The notes under the pieces were generated by a model. The model was not told the DNA's origin and ran no database searches. It saw nothing but the letters and a program-made list of their open reading frames with translations. A stretch of DNA of 64,000 nucleotides from NCBI GenBank assembly GCA_946122785.1, contig CAMGYJ010000006.1, forward strand, positions 31,385,168-31,449,167, given 5' to 3'. The stretch is from Linum tenue (Eukaryota; Streptophyta; Magnoliopsida; Malpighiales; Linaceae). The position numbers were made by a program, and so were the translations under genes. Each line of letters opens with the position of its first letter. The stretch's first letter is position 1. Below are positions 23,163 through 34,940 of this stretch, piece by piece.

Positions 23163-23651
23163 ATAGGTATAATATGCCCCTCTACTATGATGTATTATCA
23201 AACATGCCCCTCTACTATTTTTTACATCAAATATGCCACTGTACTTTGAAATTTTTTTATCAAACATGCCCTTCTGTTAAAATTTCCATTGAAAAAATAG
23301 TTAATCGTGGTTGAACCGAGATTTAGACGACCCGACATAGGCAAATGGAAGGAAAAATTTCAGTTTTGTCCCCTGTTTTATTTCCCTGGGTCTTTTCAAA
23401 GTGAAATTATTTGAATGATTTGATTATACAAAAGAACCAAAAAAAATTCTAAAGTGAATTTATTAGGGATATTTTAGTCATTTTTGTCGCCTAAACTAAA
23501 GTTCGGCCTTGGTTAACGGTTTTTGGATGAAAATTTTAACAAAATGGCATGTTTGAACATTTTTACAAAGTACAGGGGCATGTTTGATGTAAAAAATAGT
23601 AGAGGGTCATGTTTGATAAAGCGTCATAGTAGAGGGGCATATTATACCTAT
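23163..23651. mobile_element. Palindromic MITE-like element
   Basis: The left end reads ATAGGTATAATATGCCCCTC and the right end, reversed, gives the same bases. The arms continue with CTACTATGATG and, further in, CAAACATGCCCCT and TTTTTTACATCAAA. There is no coding capacity. Both flanks carry a similar A/T string (TTATTTTATxxATCATAG), so the target duplication cannot be resolved. Confidence 0.65.
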
Positions 23652-24724
23652 AACCCTTATTTTATTTATCATAGTTGTAACACTTTATAAAAATCTTACA
23701 TCAACAAAAGCATGAGAGAGATCTATGATTTATAAGAACATCCAACTTTCACTGACAAGATGCATTGTTTTGGTTGAAATGGAGGGGTTCTTATATGAAT
23801 TCTAAAGCTAAACATGCTTACGAAGGAGCAGTGCAAATATGAGTGACTTCTCGTAATGCGCTTAAAGGAAAAACCGTGCGAGGTAGGCCAAAGCGGCAAT
23901 ATCATGGTAAGAAAAGGGTTGGGAATTTACAATAGTGGTACTAATTTTTTTTTTGGCGACAATCCCTTTTTAGAACTAGTAGTAAGTAGTACTGGTTCTT
24001 CTGAACTAGTACTAATAATTTGTCATGATATATAGTTGTAAAATATGTATTTGTTAAGGTTATATTTTTTGTTTCAAATATATGAATTTGGATAAAATTT
24101 TGAAGAGCATGATGAATTTGATTTTTCCGAAAAAGTGAATTCGAGTTAAATGAAAGAGATATAATCCGTTAAATTTTAATACGAAAAATGTTATGGTGCA
24201 TGGTGCTCCATGTGGCATCAACCGCCCAGTAGATTGCATTTGTTTTCAAAATACTATCGTAAAATTTTTTATACTTGTGACAGATATAGTCAATAAAAAA
24301 CCATTCAATTTCATGAAACTATTAAAATTGTTGAGTTGACTACCAAAATAATTGGATGAGCATTTTTATGGTTTACTTTGATTAGTAAATATTTGGGTAA
24401 TACTAATTCTTTGCCAAATCTTTTCCGCATTATTTTTTATTAGGAAAATTTATTGAATTATTAATAATTAGTGAAATCTTTTATGATGCATCAAAGTATT
24501 AGTCATTTTCTGTTATTGTTAATAATTCTGTAACTTCTTTCTTAGTTAAGATATTAAGGTTTTGGAATGTTGTGTTCCATGTGTCTCTTCCAAGTCAGTA
24601 TCATGTTGCCAAGTCAATATTACGAATAAAATTGCTAACTGAAATTTAATATTTGGCTAATTATTAGTATTTAATATGTTTGGATAATAAAAAAGAATGT
24701 GGGAAACGTTTGGCTAATAATTAG
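23652..24724. other. AT-rich spacer
   Basis: I see no domain, element end or RNA gene here. Confidence 0.5.
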
Positions 24725-25098
24725 TATTTACCATGGTTCAGGAAACCGGACAGGCAGGTCAAACCGGAAAAACCAGAAACCAGAGCCAGTCTGGAATGAT
24801 TTGAGTTCAAATTGTAATTTTTCAACTGGCCAAAATTTTGAATCAAACCGACGAGCCGAAGAAAACCGGCTGGTTTTGGTTTCACCGGATGGTATTTCAA
24901 ATTAAAAAACACCTTTGAACTGGCCACACTTTTTGCCATTTTGGGCAAAGAAAGAAAATGGAAAAAAAATAAAGAACCCTAATTCTCTAAATGGCAAGAT
25001 TGAAGCAGCAGTCCTTTGTGTACCAACTTCACACCGTCGCCTGCCGATTGTCGTTCGAGAGATGAATGCTATCTTTTATCGTTGATCTTCCCTCACTC

Positions 25099-28019
25099 TA
25101 TCACCTGAGGGAGGAAGAATTGGTCTTGGCTAGCTGTTTGGTAACCAAGAAAGTGAAAGAAAACAAGAGAAAGTGAGGGAAAGAAGAGAGAGAGAGAGGC
25201 GAACAGTGGAGAGAGAGAGAGGGGGGGAAAAGAGTAAAGTTATTGATCTCTAAGATAATTACAACAGTCTTGGCGGGGTTTCCTTTATACAGACTGGCAA
25301 ATATCATAATAACCCCCCATTCATCTTATTATTACCTCCTCAGAATTCTATCTATTTACATTTAAGGACATTCGTTACAACTCCCCACTCCTTCAGCACA
25401 AGCTTGTCCTTAAGCTTGGAAGTTTGGAAATCTGGTTTGAAACTCCGACCATGGTTCTCACGTAGCATCCTCCTCCAACTAATGAGACCAGTGCACAAGA
25501 ACCTGAGTTAGAGGTATGTTATCCTAGGCCACCACTCGTCAAGCCATACTAGCAACATGAGCCAACTTCAAAGCCCCTTGATCATCCATAGAAGGCAAGG
25601 TGGGTTGAACTTTAAGAGAATCATGCACCCTGGCCCGCTTCAAGAGTGACCTGAAAAATGGGATGAATAGCTGATCTTGCATGAAACTTCAATTTATAGG
25701 CCACTGCCCCTATCTTCTTTTCAACTGGAAATAGGCCAAAGAACTTGAGAGCTAGCTTTTGATTCTTGCGAATAGCAATTGTAGTCTGGTGATAGGGTCT
25801 TAGCTTGAGGAACACCAAATCACCCTCCTAAAATGCCCTCTCTGTATGATGAGAATTTGCCATTTGTTTCTGATTATTCTGAGCCTTAAGCCAGATTAGT
25901 TCTCAGGATACCAATCAGTCTGTGTTGTTGATGGAGTCTATCAGCCACTGCAGCCACAAAGGTGGAAAGAGGATTCTGTAGAGAGAATTGGGAAGGAGGA
26001 TAACCATAGAGGGCATGGAAAGGAGAAAGGTGAAGGGTGCTGTGGAAATTCGTGGTGTACCACCACTCTGTCAGAGTTAACCAAGAAGCCCACTACTAAG
26101 GACAATGATGCACCATTCCCCTAAGATATTCCTCCAGACAATGATTCAGCCTCTCTGTTGGACCATCTGTCCGAGGGTACTAGGCAGTAGAATAGTGCAA
26201 TTTTACACCTTGTAACTCGAATAATGTGGACCAGAAAGCACTTATAAAAATTGCATCTCTATCAGACACAATAGTAGTCGGCATGCCATGTAGTCTAAGC
26301 ACTCCATCAAATAACACGTGTGCAACTGTTATAGCTGTATAAGGCTTTGTCAAACCAAAGAAATGACCATACATAGAGAAACGATCTACCACTACTAACA
26401 ATGCATCCTTGCCTTTAGAACTCAACAACCCTTCAATAAAATCCATGGAAATATGTTGCCAAGCCTGATCTGGAATAGGTAAAGGTTGCAGCAGGCCTGG
26501 ATAAGGCACATTCTCCACTTTACACTTCTTATATACCTCACAATGCTGAATATAATCCTTCAAAGCAATTTTAAGACCAGGCCACCAAAAATATCTCTTG
26601 ATCCTCTGATAACTGGCTTGTAACCCTGAATGACCTCCCACAGGAGAATCATGAAACAACTGCATTAACTTCTTCCTCATATTCCCACTCAGACCAACAT
26701 AGATGGCAGATTTATGGTAAAGTAGACTCTGGTGAATCCAATGAATCCTTAGACCAATGAGTGGAACAACAACTTCCACCAACAGGTTCTGTACTGCACT
26801 ATCCCCAACATAAGAAGATTCTAACTCAGAAAACCAAGTTGGTAGCACAACAGTGATTGGTCTGCATTCACCTTGATTAACCATAACATTAACAAAGTTG
26901 GGATGTCTGGACAGGGCATCAGCGACGTGATTAAACTTGCCCTGTCGATACTGGATCTTAAAATCCAATCCCATGAGTTTAACCAGCCCTTTCTTTTGTT
27001 TTTGAGTGTGAATCTTCTGTCCCAACAAATGTTTGAGACTTTCATGATCTGTAACAATCCTGAACTATCTTCCTTCCAAATAATGGCGCCATTTATGACT
27101 ACCAAGTATTCATTCTCATAAGTAGAGAGGACTTGCTTCCTAGGTCCTAAGGCCTGACTGTGATATGCCAAGGTCTGTCATCTTGAAATAAAATCGCACC
27201 TACCCCAACTTCACTTGCATCAGCCTCCAGCGTGAATGGTTTGTTGAAATATGGAAGAGCTAACACAGGAGCTCGAACCATAACATCCTTAAGAGCCTCA
27301 AAAGTCCCTTGAGCCTTGTCTGGCCACTTGAAACTGTCTTTCTTTAGTAATTATGTTAGAGCTTTACCATTAATACCGTAGTTCCGCACAAATTTCCTGT
27401 AATACCCTATTAAACCAAGGAAACCTCTCAACTCCTTCACATTTTTTTGGCACTGGCCATGCAACCATAGCTTCTATCTTGGCTGGATCAGTAGTCACTC
27501 CTTCCCGATTAATGATGTACCCTAGATAATCAATCTGAGTTTTCCCAAAAAAAAAAAACACTTAGAAGGCTTAGCAAAGAGTGTGTTCTCTCTTAAGACA
27601 GCTAAGGTGGTAGATTGGTGAGAGCTCCCTGCGTCTGCATTGTCGATGCCATTAAATTTGTGAGATGCTCGTCAATCGTGCCCCGCGTGGTTGCCATTGA
27701 CGACATGATGCCAAGACGGGCTCTGATACCACATTGTCACCCCTGGGAGGAAGAATTGGTCTTGGCTAGCTGTTTGGTAACCACTAACCAGTAAAGTGAA
27801 AGAAAATGAGAGAAAGTGAGGGAAAGAAGAGATGAACAGAGGAGAGAGAGAGAGGGAAAGAGTAAAGTTGTTATTGATCTCTAAAATGATTACAATGGTC
27901 TTAGCGGATTTTCCTTTATACAGACTGCAAATATCAGAATAACCACCCACTCATCTTCCTATTACCTCCTCAGACTTCTATCTATTTAATTTTAAGGACA
28001 TTCGTTACAAACTCACCCT
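25099..28019 (-). mobile_element. Ty3/Gypsy element with two LTRs and an internal deletion
   Basis: The LTRs (25099-25379 and 27735-28019, 281 and 285 bp) run TGTAACGAATG to GGTGACA on the minus strand and contain TGTATAAAGG as TATA box. A primer-binding site TGGTATCAGAGC (27720-27731, tRNA-Met type) follows the 5' LTR. A purine tract precedes the 3' LTR. The target duplications are CACTC and AACTC. Only the start of gag is present; it fuses directly to late RT sequence, so gag, protease and most of RT are deleted. The element could move only with help from another copy. Confidence 0.92.
25560..27650 (-). pseudogene. Ty3/Gypsy pol remnant (RT end, RNase H, integrase)
   Basis: The order on the minus strand is RT end with CFFFFGKTQIDYLGYIINR (about 27500-27570, containing a 12-base homopolymer), then frameshifted RNase H (27028-27240). 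RQGKFNHVADALSRHPNF follows. The integrase zinc finger is HDSPVGGHSG...HCEVYKKCKVEN (about 26500-26660), and the core has SMDFIEGL and VSDRDAIF. Past a frame break at 26180 the integrase tail continues at 25621-25818 (VFLKLRPYHQTTIAIRKNQK, AVAYKLKF, IHPIFQVTL). Several frames are broken. Confidence 0.88.
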
Positions 28020-28606
28020 AGATCTGCCTGCATCAGTTCCCGCCGACCACCGCCACTCTATCTCTACCAGACCAGTATGCCTCGTGTCAAAACGGCTTCT
28101 TCTTGCATCACTCCTCAACCCTATTCATCTCTCATGTTGATGTTGTATCTTTTGATGAAAACAATGAGCTTGGTCCAAAGATTGCCAATAAATATGAAGT
28201 AGGAGGATGGCGCCGATAAGAACTTTTTAGGGTGAGAGAGCGTGGAAGAGAGGGAGGGGAAAAGTGAGACGGCGGCAGGAAAAGTGAATTAGTAGGTGAT
28301 GACTTTAGGGTTTCATAGTTTATTTTAAATTAAAATATAGCATCCAATAAAAATTACAATTCAGTCATGACAATTTAGAATCAGTACAAATATACATATA
28401 TTTTTAAAGATATCCATACAATGGGTCAAACTAGGTTAATCCTGATTCAACCCATAAAATCATGATTCACTTTTAGAGGTTTACATTTTAATATATCTGG
28501 TATATTCCGGGTTTATTCCAGTATTACTCAGAATGGTACCTCGATTTCGTCGGTACGGTTTCTTAACAAAAAATATTTTAATATTCCAAAAATGGTATTT
28601 TGCCGG

Positions 28607-29280
28607 TGTCATTATCGGGGAGCTCAATTAGTACGATATTGTCCGCTTTGGGCCAAACCCGCACAGTTTTACTCTTGGGTGTCCTCCCCAAAAGGCCTCA
28701 TACTAATGAGATTGGTGGACACTAATATACAAGGGTTCCTTCCCTTGTATTTCCGATGTGGTACTTGGATTGTCCCATAACAATCCTCCCCTCAAGTCAA
28801 GGACCACGAACTTCGTGTTCTCTCCTCAACGATTATCTTGATCCGCAGACACCTTGTATCAATGGACTTCTCGGCACAAGGATTTTCACAGACGCAGAAC
28901 TCTCTTTGATCTGCTTTCCAAATGCGGAACTCTGTTTGATCCGCAAAGCCCAAATGTGGATCTCTCCTAGATCCACCAAACAGACGCGAATCGTCTTTGA
29001 CTCGCCAGGAAAACGCATATCTCAAATCCCGAGGTCACCGAATGAGGGTTCACCGAACTGACGTCCCTCGTCCCGGATCTGCCGAACCAGGCTCTGATAC
29101 CACTTGTCATAACCGAGGAGCTCAATTAGTACGATATTGTCCACTTTGGGCCAAGCCCACACGGTTTTACTCTTGGGTGTCCTCCCCAAAAGGCCTCGTA
29201 CTAATGAGATTGGTGGACACTAATATACAAGGGTTCCTTCCCTTGTATTTCCAATCTGGTACTTGGATTATCCCATAACA
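28607..29280 (-). mobile_element. TRIM-type miniature LTR retrotransposon
   Basis: Two 176-bp near-identical direct repeats lie at 28607-28782 and 29105-29280. On the minus strand they start TGTTATGGGA and end in ATGACA. Just inside the 5' LTR, after a short AG spacer, is TGGTATCAGAGCCTGG (about 29087-29102), a tRNA-Met primer-binding site. A purine tract (TTGACTTGAGGGGAGGAT) abuts the 3' LTR. The interior is only about 320 bp and non-coding. The flanks GCCGG and GTCGG are a 4/5 target duplication. The short frames inside are not genes. Confidence 0.88.
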
Positions 29281-29444
29281 GTCGGCATGAAACGGTTGAA
29301 CCATGATCGTACCACAAAATACCCTACCACCAGTTAGTCCAGTATGAATTCCGGTATGTTTTCACAAACCATGGTATTTACCCTAAATATTTAACCAACT
29401 TATTTTTTATGAATGATCCAAAATTTGTACCATCGGAAGTGAAG

Positions 29445-29835
29445 CCGAGTTTTATCCAACTTAAAGGCTCGACACAAACTGAACAAGAGACTTGCTCGAT
29501 GGGTTGTGTTTATAGAATCTATTCCATACGTGATCAAGTACAAACAAGGCAAAGAGAATGTAGTTGTGGATGCCCTATCAAGTAGGCATACATTGATTAC
29601 AACCTTGGATGCAAGACACATTGGATTCGAGCAGATTAAGGGGCTTTATGAGGCTGACTTCGACTTTGATGAGATCTATAAGGCATGTGAGAAACATGGT
29701 GAATGGAGATTTTATAGAAGTGATGAATATCTGTTTCGAGCAAATCAACTATGTGTTCCAAGGACATCCCTTTGTTGAAGGAAGATCATGGAGGAGGATT
29801 GATGGCCTACTTTGCTGTAGCCAAAACTTTGAGTT
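29445..29835 (+). pseudogene. Ty3/Gypsy RNase H-integrase fragment
   Basis: The plus strand reads [19 protein letters not shown] then [19 protein letters not shown], and continues [20 protein letters not shown] and [13 protein letters not shown]. After a frameshift near 29765 comes EDHGGGLMAYFAVAKTL. This is the typical junction of RNase H and integrase zinc finger in chromovirus-type Ty3 elements. Both sides are lost. Confidence 0.8.
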
Positions 29836-29839
29836 GTTT

Positions 29840-31014
29840 ACAACCATACAACTTAATGAACTTAGGAACCACCACTCATACTTGATCTTAGGTATTGAAT
29901 CATAAGGTACTTACAAGATCAACAATAGCACGAGAGAATCCTAACTACATCAATATACTGGAAATATCATACCACTTAATCCAAGCATCAACTACTAATA
30001 ATGCATTAGAGTCTCAAAACGATAGGGCAAAGCTTTTTTCCTTTTCTGGTTTTTCTCATGGTGGAGATTTCTTTTTGAACTTTACCCTTATTGGTCAAGA
30101 AAGAGTTTAAAGATCCTATACCTCAACTTGTGTGGAGGGTCAATGAAATTAAGAGGTGTCAGAAGCTCTATCCATGTCTTTAAATAAACATCATCAAGTT
30201 GGCAATCAATCCGACGTGTGGAAATTTTACTTGTAATAGGGAGGAACAATCATCACCTTGTAGGACTTTCCCACTAAAGCTCTACTGGTATCTCCTCCAA
30301 AACCCAATTTAGTGCAATGAAAAGACGCCTCACATGTTACCCCACACTCTATTCTTCATATAGGATGGCAAATTTTTAAATGAAACAATGTCTTGATGTG
30401 TAGAAATTTTACATTTTTTTTCAAATATACAATTCACCCTTTGAATACTTTTTGAAAACAAGTAATCAAAAAGCTTTGAATAGATAAAATACTATGGCAT
30501 TCAAACACCTCAAATGGTCATTACATCCCATTAACTATCGCATTCTGCATACTCACTACAACCTCCCTAGATCATGTGATGATTACTAGACTCATTGATT
30601 CAAAGTAAGAAGAGAAGTGATCATGCCTGTAGGGGATGACTAGAGTCAATAGATGGAAAAACATTTTTAGTTCTTTCGAAGACTTTTAAGCACATATCAC
30701 AACCATTTTAGCATTGAATTTTTTCAAATTTGAACAACTAATAGTATAGCAAGTAGTAAGCACATCAAGGCAAATCATATCAACCATTCCCACCCCACAC
30801 TTTAAAATGGAAATTGCCCTTAATGGACTAAAAGATAGTGAGTCATGGTAGAGTTGAACGAGTTACCTCGATTGTTGTTCAAAGTACTTTAACCATAGCA
30901 AAATCACTTTTATTGATGGGGATCATCTTCTTACATTGGAAGGAAACAAATCAAAACAGGTAGCAAATATAATGAAAATTTGTGTGTTCTCATCACGTAG
31001 TAGCTTAAATGTCC
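29840..31014 (-). other. 3' untranslated region of the Athila-like element (inferred)
   Basis: No frame is convincing. On the minus strand, AAGTGTGGGGTGGGA (about 30787-30801) and AGAGTGTGGGGTAAC (about 30335-30350) resemble the polypurine tracts that Athila-type elements carry after their last reading frame. I could not delimit a 3' LTR. Confidence 0.35.
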
Positions 31015-32470
31015 ACCATTTCGTTTCCCCCCTCATTGTCTTCGAGTTTTAGGTTAGCTGGTGCCTCATGTAGGGAATCGAGTCTAGTAATCAATTCAAC
31101 TTCCTATTTCTTCATTCATTGGAACTCCTCGTTGAGCTTAGAATCCACCTCATTCTGCTCATGAGTGAGCTTTCATATAGAATCCTTAATGTCGTCCTAG
31201 GAGATGACAAGCTTCTTCAAAAGTCCCAGAAGCTCAGGCAACTTCTTGTTTGTTATGTTCCCATTAATGTGAGCTATGATTTCCTTCTCCTTAGGTGGTG
31301 TATCCTCCATCATCTTGATAGTAGTCTCAATCAAGTTTGTACAGATGGGAGAGCAACCAAAAGACTTCCATTCTGCTTTAAAAACGCAATGAGTGGAGGC
31401 TAGATCAATATCGTGCCTGGCAAGTAGATCGAAGTTGATCATAGTGGTGGTAGGTGGCCTTGTCATAAGTAGTTCTAGAAACTTGTCAATATTAGAGTTT
31501 CCCTTTTTTTTTGGAGAATATTAGAGATGATAGTGTTGACGAATCCTACTCCTGTCATTTTCTCCCGTTCTCGAGCAGTTATGGTAGCCATAGCCACCAC
31601 CCATCCAAGATGAATCATTTTGTCTGAGAAGATTACTTGACAGTTGGGGAGTTCGTCGTAGTACACAAAACCATATTCTACGGGTCTTTGGAAAAGGATG
31701 TGTTGGAAGAACATGTGTAGCAGGCGGTAGAAAGGCACATTCATGTCTTTACCCTTGCTTACTCTTGGATGGATTTCTATGTTCGGTGATATGCCTCCAT
31801 ACGACGTTAGCTCCTTCAAGATGCTTGCTTGTGGGGAAGGGACCAACAAGCCTATCCTTCATTCTACTATAGTATCCTTTTGTCTTATAGCCAAGCTTTT
31901 GAGTGAATGAAGTGAAGCTATCTTTGTAACAGACTCCCCCAACTTGGTACACGATGCATTCTTCATCGCCATTCTTCGGTGAGAAGTGAATGTGAAGGAA
32001 GCGAGAAATTCCCTTATCATGATCTCATTGCAGCCTTATTTGATGCAAAGTAGAGTGTCTAGGGAAACCGCATTGATTATTTCGTTAAGAGGGCTCCCCA
32101 TCCTTCGTACTTCAACATGATGGTCTAGTCTGGCTTTTCTTGTACAAGTGGTTGCTTATCCATAAAGGACACATTGTTATTCCAATTATCATCACGCTTC
32201 TTGAAGAGCAGGAGTGGATGCAGCTTTGGGATGGCATTATCAGCAATAGTATGCATCTTAGTTACTCTTTGATGCGTGCTTCAATAGTTCAAGTTTCCTT
32301 ACAAGTGGGACATCATCAATGCTCTTCTCTCTTCTCACCATGGATGCCACCTTCAGCAAACTGGGCACCATCACAGTAACCTTCTTGCTTCTCTCGTTTT
32401 CCTTCTTCGACGTAGCTACCCTCCTCTTCATTCCTTGCTTTGCGGCTTCTTCTTTGGCATCCACCATCAT
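31015..32470 (-). pseudogene. Athila-like third reading frame (env-position ORF)
   Basis: The minus-strand pieces, in order, are MMVDAKEEAAKQGMKRRV (32258-32470), YKDSFTSFTQKLGYKTKGY (31749-31952), and a long piece at 31475-31849 (NVPFYRLLHMFFQHILFQ, SDKMIHLGWVVAMATI). Then comes HDIDLASTHCVFKAEW (31197-31466) and an acidic end near 31040-31100 (ITRLDSLHEAPANLKLEDNE). The layout, after integrase and before a purine tract, is that of the extra frame of Athila elements, whose function is unproven. Several frame breaks. Assignment is by position and by general resemblance. Confidence 0.45.
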
Positions 32471-34800
32471 AAGGATGGGTCTTGATCGACTCTGGTCTCC
32501 TCTTGCTTTGAGATTCTTGCGGTGGTGTGAGGAATCAAAGAATGTGATCCTCCTTTTATTAGGGGAGCGACGCCATAGCAGCGAGTGGAACCGTCATCCT
32601 ATAGCTTGTCGGGGAGATAGATTCTTTTGAGTCCTAATTTAAGGAGGAAGAGTTTTCATAGCATCAACGGGTGCACCTTCTTGGGCCGACACTATTTGGA
32701 CACCTTGGGTAGAAGACGGGAAAAAAAAAACATTCTCGGCCAAAAATAACAAGTGGAGGGTAGGGTCAACGTGTGGCCGCCTCTTTCATTAGCTTTTCTT
32801 TTACTAATTGGATTTTATGTGGGACCATTTATTGAGGCTTAGGGACAAGGAAAAATAAGATTTTGGATTAATTTTTGATAAAGTAATCAAATAAAATTAG
32901 TACAAATAGAAAGAAAAAAGGAAAGTTCGCGGGCTCCCTTCCAGCAGTGTTCTTTCTTTTATGCCTTTGAGCTTGGCATGCTCCCTTATTGTTTAGGTAG
33001 GGTTCAAGAAGGGACGATCATCCACCAAGGTGATTGCTTGTTGTGGGGAATATGGTTTACAACATTGACCATTCACTCGGAAGATATTTCCTTTATGATA
33101 ATAAAGATCCACAAGCCCATATGGATTGACTTGGTGAATGGTATAAGGCCCTATCCAATGAGATTTGAGATGTCCAACGGGTAGGGCTAGCATGGGCCGC
33201 AGCTCACCTTAGCTTTTCTCTTTTTATTTGGGCTTCATGTGGGGACCATTTATAGAGGTCTAAGTACAAAGGAAAATCAGATTTTGGATTAATTTTTGAT
33301 AAAATAATAAAAATGAGTAAAAATAGAGATTGATTGGTGAATGGTATAAGGCCCTATCCAACAATGGTATAAGGCCACAGCCTCTTATGGTTTGATTGGT
33401 GAATGGTATAAGGCCCTATCCAACAAGATTGAGCTTTTCTGGATGAAGTCTCAATCTTGAATTAAATAATTGTATTTGATCTCTGTGATTAAATCTTTCT
33501 TGAGTATTTTTAGCATTGTGGAACCTTTTGACCTTCTCCTTGTATATCTTAGAATCATTATATCCGTGGAGTCTAAATTCCTTGATTTCATGTAGTTGAC
33601 ATTTTCTTTCTTCTCCTACTACAAAAAGGTTCAGATTCAGCTCATTGATGGCCCAATAAGCTTTATGCTCCAATTCGACTAGCAAATGGCAGGCTTTCCC
33701 CTACACCATGCGGTAGGGTCATGTTCCTATGAGATTTTTTTTAGTAGTTCGATAGGCCCATAGAGCATTGTCGAGCCTAGTGGACCAGTCCTTCCGAGTA
33801 TCGACGATTTTCTGCAATATTTGCTTAATCTCTTTGATTGTGAGCTTCACTTGTACACTTGTTTGAGGATGATAAGCAGTCAAATGTTTGTGTTTGATAC
33901 CTAGTCTTGCACATGCTTTGTCAAATTGACTCTGGAAGTTGCAACCCCTATTGATGATGATGGTTCTTGGGGCTCAAAATCTTGTGAATAGTTTGCAAAG
34001 AAATTTGGCTACCGGTCGCACATCATTAGTTGGTAGTGCTTGTGATTATGCACATTTGGAGACATAATCCACTATTTTTGAATGATGAAAACTTTCCCAT
34101 AAAATCAATGCCCCATACATCGAAGACTTCGACTGGTAGGAAGATATTTTATGGCATCTCATTCCTCCTTGCTAGTGGTGGCCATCTACGTATAAATCTC
34201 TCTTGTCCTCTCAGTAGTGAGTTGATATATGCTTCCTCTTTCCATCAAGTTAACCCCCTAGATGTTTGCTATTTGATTCCCTTAAAGAAGAAATGTGTAC
34301 ATTGCTCTTTCTTGAACCCATGATGGGGGCATTCATGTAAGTAGTAGGTTGAATCTGCCACATGTCTCGTGAATCGGTTCTCATTGCCTTCGACTAATCC
34401 TCGATATTTCTTCTTTGAGTCCTTATGTGTTCCATGGTGGCAATTACTCATCTAGGAATGCTTGTGCAACCTCCTCACGTGTTCTAAACGTGCCTATTGG
34501 ATGCATATCAACCCAGACTCGAGCTTTCCTTTTCAATAAAATAGGGAAAAGCTTTAAACATGAAACCTCTTCTCCTTGTGCTTGGATGGTTGAACAGAAA
34601 TCGTTTAAGTTCCTAATGTGTTTCACTGTATCCTTGGTCATCTTCTCCATCAAATTGTAGTGATGTCCTCACCATCTCTATCCAAGGGGTTGAATTTCCA
34701 TGTCCTTTGTAAGATGGATGCTACCTGTCACGAACCTTGAGGCCTTAGGTTGAAAATACTCGAGCAGGGTCACCATCTTGCTTATTCATCCACGTGTTGG
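32471..34800 (-). pseudogene. Athila-like gag and integrase, with RT deleted
   Basis: At 34444-34730 the minus strand reads a gag core (FCSTIQAQGEEVSCLKLFPI, then LKRKARVWVDMHPIGTF and EEVAQAFL). Almost directly after it come integrase pieces: a zinc-finger-like HECPHHGFKKEQCTHFF (34269-34330), then IDFMGKFSSF (about 34085), FRAPRTIII (about 33960), KACARLGIKHKHLTAYHPQT (about 33870-33920) and ALWAYRTT (about 33750). LVELEHKAYWAINELNLN (33416-33685) and LKSHWIGPYTIHQVNPYG (32993-33193) follow. Protease, RT and RNase H are absent, so a large deletion joins gag to integrase. Around 32775-32905 and 33196-33310 a ~125-bp segment is duplicated. Confidence 0.75.
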
Positions 34801-34920
34801 TTCCTGAAATGAAAATGGAAAATTGTAAGTGATAATCCAAAGTCACCAACAATGAAAATGGCAAATTGCAAATGAAAATGAAAATGACAAATAAGCTTCT
34901 TTAAAATACACAAATCAAAA

Positions 34921-34939
34921 GTCACCGACAATGACTCCA
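34921..34939 (-). other. Degenerate tRNA-Asp-type primer-binding site
   Basis: The minus strand reads TGGAGTCATTGTCGGTGAC. It differs from the Athila-type TGGCGCCGTTGCCGGGGAC mostly at positions explained by C-to-T or G-to-A decay. It lies between the LTR and gag, as expected for the first-strand primer site. Confidence 0.55.
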
Positions 34940-34940
34940 A

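Larger units (their letters stand above)
24733..29374. mobile_element. hAT-type element interrupted by a Ty3 element and a TRIM
   Basis: The perfect 8-bp duplication TATTTACC is at 24725-24732 and 29375-29382. The outer ends are ATGGTTCAGG and, reversed, CCATGGTTTG, weakly inverted. Removing the Ty3 insertion (25099-28019) and the TRIM (28607-29280) leaves about 1.05 kb, close in size to the hAT-type elements at 47.9 and 50.8 kb. Near its right part, minus strand, sits AAACCCTAA (28306-28314), then a CT-rich tract and a GC-rich ATG-bearing stretch. The weak terminal repeats make this less certain than its two guests. Confidence 0.55.

Noticed and set aside
28756..29061. 101-residue plus-strand frame and opposing frames
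   Set aside because: They span the LTR and interior of the TRIM and have no protein-family resemblance.
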